A stretch of 55,538 nucleotides of DNA, taken from NCBI RefSeq assembly GCF_004119445.1, contig NZ_QICI01000054.1, positions 1 to 55,538 of the forward strand. The letters are read 5' to 3'. A program made the position numbers and the translations under genes. This DNA is from Chryseobacterium sp. CH21. GTDB taxonomy: Bacteria > Bacteroidota > Bacteroidia > Flavobacteriales > Weeksellaceae. The notes under the pieces were generated by a model. It did no database searches and was not told where the DNA came from. It saw nothing but the letters and a program-made list of their open reading frames with translations. Each line of letters begins with the position of its first letter. The first letter of the stretch is position 1. Below are positions 28,491 to 36,836 of this stretch, one piece after another.

Positions 28491-28800
28491 ATAAGCCTGT
28501 TTTTTGAAAATCTGAGGATGATCAGTTTGTTTTTATAGGTTGTTCATAAAAAAATCATGAGTTTAAGATCAATTTTAAAACTTTTTTTAATAAAATTTAA
28601 ATTACAGATAAAAACTATTTTTAAGAATAATTATTATGAAAGTGATTTATATTAAACTGATTTTTTGAAAAATTTATATTGTTTTTTAATTTATGTTTAA
28701 AAGTGTTCTTGGTATTTTGTTGGAAATTAGATATTTATTTTAATTTTTGATGTAACAAAGTTGTGAAGATAATGGTCTTATAGAAAAACTATAATTTCAC
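28491..28800. other. AT-rich region upstream of the receptor gene
   Basis: About 310 bp, strongly AT-rich, no ORF and no RNA fold noticed. It must contain the receptor promoter, but only partial -7-like boxes (TTTAATTTTTG near 28740) are seen. Confidence 0.4.
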
Positions 28801-30987
28801 ATGAAAGTAATTATATTTCCAATAGCGATATTAGCAGGTTCATTTGTAATGGCTCAGCAAGCTTCGGCTCCGGCTGCAAAGGATACTGTAAAAGGAAATG
28901 CAAAAGAAATAGAAGCTGTTACACTGGTAGCCAGAAAACCGACCGTAGAATCGAAAATAGACAGAACTGTATTCAATGTAGCCAACAGTGCAATTCTGGC
29001 AGGAAATACAACTTGGGATGTTCTGAGAATGACTCCTTTGGTAAGTATTGACAATAATGATGATGTAAAAGCCGAAGGGCAAATGGTTACGGTATACATC
29101 AACGACAGAAAATCTGTTTTTACAGGGAAAGAATTAAAGGAATATCTTAAAACAATTCCGGCTGACAACCTGATGAAAATTGAAGTGATTACCAGCCCTT
29201 CCTCCCGTTATGAAACTTCAGGATCTGTCATCAATATTGTTCTGAAAAAAAGAGATGACGAAGGAATAAAAGGAAGTATCTCTCTCAACAACAGACAAAG
29301 CACGAAGAACTCACAATACACCAATTTCAACCTGAATTACCATAAGAAAAAGTTTACCCAAACTTTTATAGGAGGTTACAATAGCGGAAACTATGTGCAA
29401 AAGACTCAGACATGGGATAACCGTTATACCACTAATAAACTGACCCAGTTCAATTTGGAGAACGTGATGAGAAACGAAAGTCCCTCTCTTTCTTCCACTT
29501 CAGAATTTGAACTGAATGATAAAAATAATATCGGATTTGTAGCGGAGTATTCACAGAGCAGAAATTTGTCTCTGGCAGAATCTAATGGAATGATCTTCAA
29601 TAATGGAGAGCCTGGAGACTCTTTCATTCAGACACAGAATAACTGGGGATTCAATCGTAACCTTGGAACCAATGCTTTCTACAAGTATTATGATAAAGAA
29701 AAGAACAGAATCTTAGATATTAATTTAGGAACCAATTACTCAAGTAATGACAATGATAATTTAATTGATAAGCAGATTAATAATCAGACAGGGAGCTCTG
29801 CTCAGCAGCTGGGAGTGATCAGTTCAAATCAGATGCGCAACTATTATCTGAAAGTAGATTATACTCAGCCTCTGGGAAAATCCGGAGGTACCATAGAAGT
29901 AGGAGGGAAAACAGAAATTAACAACCACACCATTCCTAATAGCCTTTACGGATTCAGTATGGCAGATGTTAACTCCGAATTTTATAATCTTGCGAGAAAT
30001 GATACCTTCCATTATGAGGACAACTTAAGCTCTTTATATGCCAACTATAGCAAAACATTCTTCAAAAAATTAGAAACAAGAATCGGGGTTCGTTATGAAT
30101 ATATTGATTATAAAGTAAGACAGGATGTTGCAGGTACAGAGAGAAGAGATTCATATGGAACTTTTCTTCCCAATCTATTGCTGAAGTACAGCTTTTCAGA
30201 GAAGTTTGACTTGAGTCTTACCTATAACCGAACGATCTGGAGACCGTGGTATTCTGAATTTAATCCTTTCCTCGTTCCTGAAATTAACGGAACGTATTCC
30301 AGAGGAAATCTTTATCTGAATCCCAATCCGAATGACCGATTGTATATGAAATTAGGAATTCTGAAAAAGTACTTTATCTCTGCAAGATATATGCACACCA
30401 ATCAGGATTACTGGACGACTTACGTGACGGAAAACGGAAGAACAGTTTCATTGCCTGGGAACTTCGATGGAAAAGTTGAAAAATATTATCTTTTTGCCAA
30501 CACCAATCAGAACTTCCTGAAAAATAAACTGAATGTAAATGCCGGGTTCGGGTGGTATTATATTAATAATAAAGATTTTAATGAGAAAAATAAGTTGGGA
30601 GGTAAAGATTATATCAGTTATTGGGGGGCTTCAGCAAACGTATCTTACACGAATCTTTTCAATAAAAATATTAACCTAAGCGCGTGGGTAGAGCTTGCCA
30701 ATCAGAACAACGGGAACTCTTATGCAAACAATACCAACGTATTCCATAACATTTCTGTGACCAAAATATTCCCGAAAACTCAGATGGAGCTGAGCATGCA
30801 GCTAATGAATATTTTTAAAAGACCTTATGGTGATAATACTACTTATAGCCCGGACGGAACATTCAGAGAATATTCAAAATGGGACTGGTACGGTGTTTCC
30901 CTTACTTTTGTAAAACGTTTCGGAAACCAGAAGGTAAAAGAAAATACAAAAACCGACGTAGAGAAAAACAGTGGCGGTGGAAAATAA
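28801..30987 (+). CDS. Outer-membrane beta-barrel (TonB-receptor-like) protein
   Basis: A 728-residue OMP_b-brl family protein. Signal peptide ends near VMAQ. A plug-like domain follows (about 40-150; VFNVANSAILAGNTTWDVL, VTVYINDRK, KIEVITSPSSRYET), then a long barrel of alternating aromatic strands ending in LTFVKRFGNQK. Such proteins resemble TonB-dependent receptors without the carboxypeptidase-regulatory N-domain and are thought to import or bind ligands at the outer membrane. A paralogue lies at 36833-38970, sharing VYINDRK, the KEYLKTIPA/KNYLESIPA helix and the IEVI-P-S-Y motif. It precedes, but is separated by a terminator from, the small secreted-peptide cluster. Confidence 0.85.
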   Translation: MKVIIFPIAILAGSFVMAQQASAPAAKDTVKGNAKEIEAVTLVARKPTVESKIDRTVFNVANSAILAGNTTWDVLRMTPLVSIDNNDDVKAEGQMVTVYINDRKSVFTGKELKEYLKTIPADNLMKIEVITSPSSRYETSGSVINIVLKKRDDEGIKGSISLNNRQSTKNSQYTNFNLNYHKKKFTQTFIGGYNSGNYVQKTQTWDNRYTTNKLTQFNLENVMRNESPSLSSTSEFELNDKNNIGFVAEYSQSRNLSLAESNGMIFNNGEPGDSFIQTQNNWGFNRNLGTNAFYKYYDKEKNRILDINLGTNYSSNDNDNLIDKQINNQTGSSAQQLGVISSNQMRNYYLKVDYTQPLGKSGGTIEVGGKTEINNHTIPNSLYGFSMADVNSEFYNLARNDTFHYEDNLSSLYANYSKTFFKKLETRIGVRYEYIDYKVRQDVAGTERRDSYGTFLPNLLLKYSFSEKFDLSLTYNRTIWRPWYSEFNPFLVPEINGTYSRGNLYLNPNPNDRLYMKLGILKKYFISARYMHTNQDYWTTYVTENGRTVSLPGNFDGKVEKYYLFANTNQNFLKNKLNVNAGFGWYYINNKDFNEKNKLGGKDYISYWGASANVSYTNLFNKNINLSAWVELANQNNGNSYANNTNVFHNISVTKIFPKTQMELSMQLMNIFKRPYGDNTTYSPDGTFREYSKWDWYGVSLTFVKRFGNQKVKENTKTDVEKNSGGGK

Positions 30988-31011
30988 CTCAAGATTTGTT
31001 AGATAAAAATG

Positions 31012-31044
31012 AAAGCAGATTCCAAACCGGAATCTGCTTTTGTA
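31012..31044 (+). terminator. Terminator after the first receptor gene
   Basis: AAAGCAGATTCC pairs perfectly with GGAATCTGCTTT across a 5-nt loop, followed by TTGT. It lies 25 bp past the stop codon. Confidence 0.7.
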
Positions 31045-31145
31045 TTGATAGAGAATATTGTCAAGAGAAATATTACTTCTATAAGGATGAATTTTTGTGC
31101 TGCCAGAATGAAGAAGTTGAAACCTAATTCTAAGTCTATATAAAA

Positions 31146-31186
31146 ACTACACCATCGTGTAGTAGCGAACTACACGATGGTGTAGT
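31146..31186. repeat. Perfect 18-bp inverted repeat upstream of the peptide operon
   Basis: The arms 31146-31163 and 31169-31186 are exact reverse complements separated by 5 bp. Each arm is itself nearly palindromic (CTACAC...GTGTAG), so two DNA-protein dimers or a cruciform could be accommodated. No T run follows, so it is not a standard terminator. It ends 62 bp before the lipoprotein start and could be an operator or mRNA leader structure of the operon. Confidence 0.7.
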
Positions 31187-31248
31187 CCATTTGTTTTTCA
31201 GAATAAATAATATTGTAAAAGAAAAACAACACAATAAAATAGCTCATC

Positions 31249-32724
31249 ATGAAAATTCAAAAAACATCTATATTCAATAAAAGAAACTTACTGCTTGCCA
31301 TGGGTGTCTGCACTTTGGTATCGTGTTCTGATAAGACCAATACTTATGGGATTATAAACAATGATAAAAGCATTAATTATAAGAATGCTTTTGAATTTCT
31401 AAAGAAAAATGCTATTTTAAATTTTCATATCAATGCAGAAGGTGTACAGGAGCAGGATTCAAAATGGATTAAAGATGCTGATATTAAAGAAAACGTAGAG
31501 CTTTCTTATAATAAATCTAAAGAACTGATTCAGTCTAATGCTATCTCAGATTACAGCTTCATCAATTTTGTTCTTCCGTATAAAGTGAATTTTTCAGATG
31601 ATTTTAATTGGAGAGAAATGGTGCTGAAAAACTATGAACTTCCTTCTAGTTATACACTGAATTCTGAAAAATCTGTAATTGAATCAGTTAATTATTTAAA
31701 CAATAAACTGAAGAATGTAAAAATGCCGTATGCTGATCCTTTCCCACAGGAAGATTATTGGTCATTTGCTCAGTTGCAGAAAGAAAATAAAGGTTCAGAT
31801 ATTGCGATGGTAAATCTGGCGAATTACATCAATAAAGCAAACGGATTACCGGTAACCATAGACTATGCTCCGGTTTGGGGAAATGTAAATGGAGGGAAAG
31901 CCTGGAATGCTCTGGTTATTAATGAGAAAAAATCTTTTCCTTTCTCAGGAGGAACAGAAAACATAGGGAATTTCAATCCCACCAGAATTATCAATACTAT
32001 AAAAGACAGTCTTCATAATTCTTATACAATTACTAAAGTATACAGAAGAGGATTTGTACCGGATACTGCTTCAGTCTATTTAAAATATTATAAAACTCTT
32101 AGTAAAATGGGATTTACCTCTACCTATTCAGATATTGACGTTACAGATCAGTATACTAAGACTATCAAATATAATGTGAATGGCTTTTATAATGATAAAA
32201 CAGAGCTTGGGTTACTTTCTGTGTTCTGTTTCAACAAATGGCTTCCAGTAGCCGCAATTAGTCCAAAACATAAGCAGAAGGTATTTGATAAAGTAGGGGT
32301 AGGAGCGCTGTATCTGGTTCATACTCCTGAAAGTTCGGGGAAGAAGTCTCTTTTCTATGTTGATAAAAACGGGAAATTATTATCCTTTGATAAATCTAAA
32401 AAATCACTCATTAGTATTTCTCAGGCAGAGTCTGTGGCGGAAAGAATGAAAAATCTGGCCTCTCATCATAAAAATACAGCAGATATCAATGCTCTGGCAG
32501 AGAAAATAATCGGTTCAAAGCTGCAGGATGGCACTTCGTATACTCTTTACAGATTTGCAGACAACAGTTGGGAAAAGCAAGAGACGAAATCTGTTGTTAA
32601 TAATACACTGTCATTCACAAGTAGGTATCAGGACGGAATCTATCTTACTGCCTTGGAAAATGATCATCAGATAAATTCAAAAAGACCGTTTATTCTTATC
32701 GGTGGAAAAGTAGTCTTTATCTAG
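31249..32724 (+). CDS. Lipoprotein with transglutaminase-like domain, head of the peptide operon
   Basis: A 491-residue lipoprotein (signal peptide, lipobox LVSC, Cys26). The central part has GLPVTIDYAPVWGNVNGGKAWNALV, the pattern of Bacteroidota transglutaminase-like lipoproteins, where a Trp-Asn after Gly-Lys/His replaces the usual active-site region. I do not see a convincing Cys-His-Asp triad, so catalysis is doubtful. The C-terminal third looks like a beta-rich binding domain (LYLVHTPESSGKKSLFY). It starts an uninterrupted co-oriented series of small secreted protein genes and may process, bind or display their products. This role is inferred from position. Confidence 0.7.
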   Translation: MKIQKTSIFNKRNLLLAMGVCTLVSCSDKTNTYGIINNDKSINYKNAFEFLKKNAILNFHINAEGVQEQDSKWIKDADIKENVELSYNKSKELIQSNAISDYSFINFVLPYKVNFSDDFNWREMVLKNYELPSSYTLNSEKSVIESVNYLNNKLKNVKMPYADPFPQEDYWSFAQLQKENKGSDIAMVNLANYINKANGLPVTIDYAPVWGNVNGGKAWNALVINEKKSFPFSGGTENIGNFNPTRIINTIKDSLHNSYTITKVYRRGFVPDTASVYLKYYKTLSKMGFTSTYSDIDVTDQYTKTIKYNVNGFYNDKTELGLLSVFCFNKWLPVAAISPKHKQKVFDKVGVGALYLVHTPESSGKKSLFYVDKNGKLLSFDKSKKSLISISQAESVAERMKNLASHHKNTADINALAEKIIGSKLQDGTSYTLYRFADNSWEKQETKSVVNNTLSFTSRYQDGIYLTALENDHQINSKRPFILIGGKVVFI

Positions 32725-32838
32725 CCTTAAAAAAATCAAAATTTAAAAAATCACATACCTATTTCTTTTTCAATAAGAGAAACAGTGAGAGGTATGTCTA
32801 AAAATAACTATCTGAAAAACATTTTAAACATTTATTAT

Positions 32839-33147
32839 ATGAAACAACAAAAAAAACTGCTCCTTGCAGGACTGGCAATCGTACCTCTTGCTCTTTCTTC
32901 CTGGAATTCCAACACTTCCGAATCTGATTTCCGGAACTCTGAAAAACAACAAACATTTTCTCAAAATGAAACAATAGGAGAGGCCAATGTGGTTGTAGTT
33001 CAGTCTAAGGTAAATAAAAAAACGATGTTGGATGTTACAGATAAGTTTGATCTAGGACCTTCTCAGGAAAAGGTGGTGATCACTACCAAAACCCTTGATC
33101 CCTCAAATGCTCTTTCTATAGAAGATATTGTAAAAACCTATCAGTAA
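32839..33147 (+). CDS. Small secreted protein P1 of the tandem family
   Basis: A 102-residue protein from the ATG at 32839; the longer frame from 32785 has no signal peptide. The first 22 residues, KKLLLAGLAIVPLALSSW, are nearly identical to the three following genes. The rest has diverged: a Ser/Asn/Gln-rich spacer, then NVVVVQSKV, and the C-terminus DIVKTYQ, which matches the family ending (hydrophobic pair, two residues, Tyr, Lys/Gln). No Cys. Likely exported across the inner membrane; further fate unknown. Confidence 0.7.
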   Translation: MKQQKKLLLAGLAIVPLALSSWNSNTSESDFRNSEKQQTFSQNETIGEANVVVVQSKVNKKTMLDVTDKFDLGPSQEKVVITTKTLDPSNALSIEDIVKTYQ

Positions 33148-33209
33148 CATTTGAGACCGCTACTAAAACTAAAAAACTTTTTAAAAAATAATTAATAACA
33201 ATTTTTATT

Positions 33210-33503
33210 ATGAACAACTACAAAAAACTATTATTTGCGGGACTGGCAATCGTTCCTCTAGCCCTTTCTTCTTGGACATCAGAAGAGCCATCTACTCAGT
33301 ATGGAAACAAAGAAGCCAACCTTGGTTCTACCATCGAGATTATTGGAAATACAGCTGTAAGCAGCTCTGTAACAGTAAACACTAAAAAGAAAGTTCTTTC
33401 TAAAGAAACAGTGGAAACGATAAGTGTAGCCAGCGAAAAAGCAATCAGCAACTCTCTTGAAACTGCACGCTCATTCAATGACATTCTAAACGATTATAAA
33501 TAA
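33210..33503 (+). CDS. Small secreted protein P2 (313-bp tandem copy 1)
   Basis: A 97-residue protein: signal peptide MNNYKKLLFAGLAIVPLALS, an acidic linker (EEPSTQYGNKE), a beta segment (NTAVSSSVTVNTKKKVLSK), a helix rich in Glu (ETVETISVASEKAI) and the terminal DILNDYK. It differs from the next copy at only four positions. The gene with its following 19-bp spacer forms a 313-bp unit repeated three times. No similarity to a known toxin or adhesin is recognised. Confidence 0.75.
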   Translation: MNNYKKLLFAGLAIVPLALSSWTSEEPSTQYGNKEANLGSTIEIIGNTAVSSSVTVNTKKKVLSKETVETISVASEKAISNSLETARSFNDILNDYK

Positions 33504-33522
33504 CAACTAAAACAATTTTATC

Positions 33523-33816
33523 ATGAACAACTACAAAAAACTATTATTAGCAGGATTAGCCATCGTTCCTCTAGCACTATCTTCTTGGACATCAGAAGAG
33601 CCATCTACTCAGTTTGGAAACAAAGAAGCCAAGCTTGGTTCTACTGTAGAGATTATTGGAAATACAGCTGTAAGCAGCTCTGTAACAGTAAACACTAAAA
33701 AGAAAGTACTTTCTAAAGAAACAGTGGAAACGATAAGTGTAGCCAGCGAAAAAGCAATCAGCAACTCTCTTGAAACTGCACGCTCATTCAATGACATTCT
33801 AAACGATTATAAATAA
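33523..33816 (+). CDS. Small secreted protein P3 (313-bp tandem copy 2)
   Basis: A 97-residue near-duplicate of P2. Changes are Phe to Leu at 9, Tyr to Phe, Asn to Lys and Ile to Val, all in the first 42 residues. The mature C-terminal half is identical, including the Glu-rich helix and DILNDYK ending. Conservation of both frame and spacer argues that each copy is expressed. Confidence 0.75.
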   Translation: MNNYKKLLLAGLAIVPLALSSWTSEEPSTQFGNKEAKLGSTVEIIGNTAVSSSVTVNTKKKVLSKETVETISVASEKAISNSLETARSFNDILNDYK

Positions 33817-33835
33817 CAACTAAAACAATTTTATC

Positions 33836-34129
33836 ATGAACAACTACAAAAAACTATTATTAGCAGGATTAGCCATCGTTCCTCTAGCTCTTTCTTCTTG
33901 GACATCAGAAGATCATTCTTTAACATACGGAAAAGGAAACACAAATGATTTTTCTTCTATAGAAGTTATTGGTGGAACTGCAGTTAGCAGCTCTGTAACA
34001 GTAAAAACGAAGAAAACAATTCTTTCTAAAGAAACAGTGGAAACTGTAAGTGTAGCCAGTGAAAAAGCGATCAGCACTTCTATTGATCCTATTCTTACTC
34101 TTAACAAAGTTGTAGAAAACTACAAATAA
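33836..34129 (+). CDS. Small secreted protein P4 (313-bp tandem copy 3, diverged)
   Basis: A 97-residue member with the same signal peptide and core (NTAVSSSVTV-like GTAVSSSVTVKTKK, LSKETVETVSVASEKAI). It has a different linker (EDHSLTYGKGNTND) and C-terminus (LNKVVENYK). Same length as P2 and P3 despite divergence, suggesting length is under selection. Followed by a long hairpin at 34144-34174. Confidence 0.75.
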   Translation: MNNYKKLLLAGLAIVPLALSSWTSEDHSLTYGKGNTNDFSSIEVIGGTAVSSSVTVKTKKTILSKETVETVSVASEKAISTSIDPILTLNKVVENYK

Positions 34130-34143
34130 TATTATTCAACCTG

Positions 34144-34174
34144 CACATTCAGTTGAACTTCTCAACTGAATGTG
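34144..34174 (+). other. 13-bp perfect mRNA hairpin within the peptide operon
   Basis: CACATTCAGTTGA pairs with TCAACTGAATGTG around a 5-nt loop between P4 and P5. It is followed by TTTCC rather than a long T run, so it may be a weak terminator or an RNA-stability element that raises the level of the upstream peptide transcripts relative to the downstream genes. Confidence 0.55.
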
Positions 34175-34197
34175 TTTCCTAAAAAACTTTAAACCTT

Positions 34198-34503
34198 ATG
34201 AAAAAATATATCTTAATACTACCTGCTTTATTACTGACAACAGTTTCTTTATTATCATTTGACAAAGTATCAGACGATACTGATAAGATCAAGTATGATA
34301 CTCTTAGCAGAAATATGTCTTTAGAGACTGAAGTAGGAGCGTTCATCAAAAGCACTGTTATCACCAACAAATCTTTCAAAAAAGAATGTTCCGTAGATAA
34401 TTGTATCAAAAGAGATGCTGTAAGCATTTTCGAAACTAAAATTGTATCTGCCATCGATACTCCAGAAATGGATCTGGGTAGAATTGTATCAACCTATAAA
34501 TAA
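34198..34503 (+). CDS. Small secreted protein P5 with two cysteines
   Basis: A 101-residue protein with signal peptide (ILILPALLLTTVSLLSF) and the family-type C-terminus RIVSTYK. Its body is unlike P1-P4: an Asp-rich linker, then FIKSTVITNKSFKKECSVDNC, the only cysteines in the family, five residues apart and able to form a disulfide. A CxxC protein of the DCC family is encoded two genes downstream, which could act on this pair. Function unknown. Confidence 0.65.
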   Translation: MKKYILILPALLLTTVSLLSFDKVSDDTDKIKYDTLSRNMSLETEVGAFIKSTVITNKSFKKECSVDNCIKRDAVSIFETKIVSAIDTPEMDLGRIVSTYK

Positions 34504-34511
34504 TCACTGTT

Positions 34512-34895
34512 ATGAAAAGCCTTTATTTGTATTTACTATTAATCATAGGTACTGTTGTTTTTCTTTGTTCATTTAAAATGGAAAGAGGCAGACACATCTA
34601 CCGTAACCACTGGGCAATTCCTGCACAGCAGAATCTTAAGATCAAAAATTCATCAAAAGAAGACCTGGAGGTTGTTTTGTATAACCCTTCCCAGACAAGC
34701 GATCTGAAATATATGAACAGCAGTAATGAACTTAAAGTTCTTCCTAAAAATGACTCTGTAAAAACCAGAATCAATTTTGCCAATGAATTTTATGTGGTAA
34801 ACACAGCTTCAAGTGAAAGTACTTTCAGATTGAAGATCTTGAATAATAGCGGCAGAATAAAGGCTTTCATAAAAAAACAGCTTCCCAAAAACTAA
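34512..34895 (+). CDS. Small membrane-anchored protein, unknown function
   Basis: A 127-residue protein with one N-terminal hydrophobic segment (LYLYLLLIIGTVVFLCSF) and a beta-rich remainder (LKIKNSSKEDLEVVLYNPS, STFRLKILNNSGRIKAFI) exposed outside the cytoplasmic membrane. It starts 8 nt after P5, and the next gene's ATG follows its stop directly, so translation is probably coupled. I do not recognise a family. Could be an immunity or chaperone-like partner of the peptides, but that is a guess from position. Confidence 0.65.
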   Translation: MKSLYLYLLLIIGTVVFLCSFKMERGRHIYRNHWAIPAQQNLKIKNSSKEDLEVVLYNPSQTSDLKYMNSSNELKVLPKNDSVKTRINFANEFYVVNTASSESTFRLKILNNSGRIKAFIKKQLPKN

Positions 34896-35260
34896 ATGAT
34901 GAAAAAGCTAATCGTATACTATGATAGCTGGTGCCCACGCTGCACCCGATTCATGAAGACTGTAAAAAAATAGACTGGTTGGATCAGGTAGAATTTCGCT
35001 CTCTCAGAGAAAGAGGACAAGCCATAAAAGGAATTGATATGGTTCTTGCTGAAAAACAAATGGCTTCTTACACTACTACCTGGGCCTATGGCTATGAATC
35101 TATTTTCAGAATATTGGCAACCCTGCCTTTGCTATGGCCCTTATTTCCGGCTCTCTGGTTTCTGAACATTACAAAAATTGGACAGGGAATTTACATACAG
35201 CTTGCTGTAAACCGGAAAATCATCCCAATTCATTGTGACAATGACAGCTGCAATATTTAG
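34896..35260 (+). CDS. DCC-family (DUF393) thiol-disulfide oxidoreductase-like protein (one frameshift in this sequence)
   Basis: A 121-residue protein when one A is added to the A7 run at 34964-34970; otherwise the frame stops after VKK. The beginning, KLIVYYDSWCPRC, is the DCC/DUF393 pattern, a thioredoxin-like fold with a CxxC (WCPRC). The C-terminus has the family's hydrophobic stretch (LATLPLLWPLFPALWFLN). DCC proteins are frequently encoded beside HTTM-domain proteins, as here two genes on. A second ATG at 34899 is an alternative start. Adjacent to the preceding stop. Confidence 0.8.
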
Positions 35261-35285
35261 ACATTAATTTTTTATACTACTTACT

Positions 35286-35941
35286 ATGAAATACCCAAAA
35301 CTCTTCTTCATATTCAGTATGGTTCATATTGCTCTAATACTGATTGTATGTACTTCAAGTACAATTGATTCCTATGAAAAATCAACCTCGTATGTAGAAA
35401 ATGATTTGACAGCCGTTCTGAAAGATACAAAAGAAGGCATTAGAGAATTTAATTCTATTTCTCTTATTCAGCAGTATCAGGCTATTGCGGGGATCAACGC
35501 AGGATACGGATTCTTTGCTCCCAATGTAGCCAGTTCCTATATCTTAAAAATATCTGTATATGACAAAAACAGGAATCTTGTGAAAGAATCTTATTTCCCG
35601 CCATTCAAATCTAAGGAAGGACTCAACAGATATCATACTTTATTAGGATACTTTCAGGACAGACTGACGATTCTGGAAAATAAGATGCAGAAAAAAAATC
35701 TACAGAATTTAATGAATCTGACAAATACGGTGAATTCCTTGATATATTCATCAAAAGTATCGGAAGATATTATTATAAGGAATATAATCCTGATACCTAC
35801 ACCGTTTCTTGTACACTTTATCTGCACCACCACCCAATGCTGCAGGAAATAAAAACAGAAAATAAAACTAAACCAGTACTAATTAAACTCCTTGACATCG
35901 ATGCTAAGCCTATTAAGAAAAACCACATTGCTTCCAACTGA
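35286..35941 (+). CDS. Membrane-anchored HTTM-partner protein, unknown function (one frameshift in this sequence)
   Basis: A 218-residue protein when one A is added to the A8 run at 35691-35698. The restored frame reads on through KSTEFNESDKYGEFLDIF to a stop at 35939-35941. It has one N-terminal TM segment (LFFIFSMVHIALILIVC) and an extracytoplasmic domain with GINAGYGFFAPNVASSY, a motif I associate with proteins encoded next to HTTM genes. Its 3' end overlaps the start of the HTTM gene by about 41 nt, implying tight coupling. It has a position comparable to SdpA beside SdpB in sdpABC, though no sequence similarity to SdpA is evident. Confidence 0.65.
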
Positions 35942-36836
35942 ATTTTATAAATTCTTCAACGAATATAAACCGGAAGATAAACTGTTCTTTGCATTTTTTA
36001 GAATTTCCATGGGATTATTCTTCTTAGTGCACTTTGTTTCCACGCTTACTGATTTTAATCTTCTTTTTACAGATCAGGGGCTTATACCACTGGAAGTCGT
36101 AGGATTTCTAGGGTCTGAGAAAATGCCATCTTTCTTCTTTGTAATCAAATTATTAGGAACCATGAATATTTCGGAAAGTTCTGTAATAATGGGATATATT
36201 GTAATGTATATCTTGGCATGTATTTCTTTAACAGCAGGATTCATGAGCAGACTCTCTGCGGGGATTATCCTGATCCTTCACCTGCTTATTTTTCAATCTT
36301 CCAGTACTTTTATGTATGGGATAGATTTCTTCAAGACAATTGCCATGTTCTACTGTCTTCTGTTTCCTTTGGGAAGTTTCTACTCTCTGGATTCTAAAAT
36401 ATTTAAATATAATGATATTAATCCTACACCTTTCAGGAATCTTCTGAGAATGCACATGAGTATAGTTTACTTTACTTCAGGATTGGATAAAGCATTCGGG
36501 ATGAACTGGTGGAACGGAGAATCTATCTGGAAGGCATTACATCTTCCTGGATTCCAGTCTTATATATTGGATAACAGCAGTTATGATATCTTTGTGGATT
36601 TCCCGATTATTCCAATATTTATAGGGATTTCAACCATCATTATTGAGTTATTTTATCCTTATTTTATGTGGAAGAAGAGCACGAGAAAAGTGTTTATCTG
36701 GATGGTAGTAGCTCTGCACACCGGAATTATCATCGCTATGAATCTATATTTCTTCGGAGCGTTAATGATCCTTTTAAACTTAAGCGCCTTCTTAAACCTT
36801 GAAGATTCCAAAAAACCAATCGCAGCAACATCATGA
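35901..36836 (+). CDS. HTTM-domain integral membrane protein (SdpB / vitamin-K-carboxylase-like)
   Basis: A 311-residue polytopic protein from the ATG at 35901 (a TTG at 35892 is in frame). It shows HTTM hallmarks: FFAFFRISMGLFFLVHF in TM1, the FKTIAMFYCLLFPLGSF segment, MHMSIVYFTSGLDKAFG and MNWWNGESIWKAL. The HTTM fold is shared by vitamin-K-dependent gamma-glutamyl carboxylase and by SdpB, which matures the SDP peptide toxin in Bacillus. Here it lies downstream of five secreted-peptide genes and a DCC protein. It is therefore the candidate maturation or modification enzyme for those peptides. The gene overlaps the following receptor gene by ATGA. The reaction is not shown by the sequence. 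Confidence 0.8.
   Translation: MLSLLRKTTLLPTEFYKFFNEYKPEDKLFFAFFRISMGLFFLVHFVSTLTDFNLLFTDQGLIPLEVVGFLGSEKMPSFFFVIKLLGTMNISESSVIMGYIVMYILACISLTAGFMSRLSAGIILILHLLIFQSSSTFMYGIDFFKTIAMFYCLLFPLGSFYSLDSKIFKYNDINPTPFRNLLRMHMSIVYFTSGLDKAFGMNWWNGESIWKALHLPGFQSYILDNSSYDIFVDFPIIPIFIGISTIIIELFYPYFMWKKSTRKVFIWMVVALHTGIIIAMNLYFFGALMILLNLSAFLNLEDSKKPIAATS

Larger units (their letters stand above)
33210..34148 (+). repeat. Three tandem copies of a 313-bp gene unit
   Basis: Start codons fall at 33210, 33523 and 33836, exactly 313 bp apart. The 19-bp spacers at 33504-33522 and 33817-33835 are identical. Copies 1 and 2 are almost identical throughout. Copy 3 keeps the first 75 bp and the central segment but has diverged elsewhere. 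This shows a recent duplication on top of an older one. Confidence 0.9.

Noticed and set aside
28801..30987. SusC-type receptor of a polysaccharide locus
   Set aside because: There is no SusD-like neighbour and no carboxypeptidase-regulatory N-domain; it fits OMP_b-brl better.
34144..34174. Operon-ending terminator between P4 and P5
   Set aside because: The stem is strong but the T run is too weak (TTTCC), and the next gene continues in the same style. It is kept as an RNA hairpin only.
33210..34503. Small proteins as class II bacteriocins or T9SS cargo
   Set aside because: They have classical signal peptides, no double-glycine leader, and no T9SS C-terminal domain.
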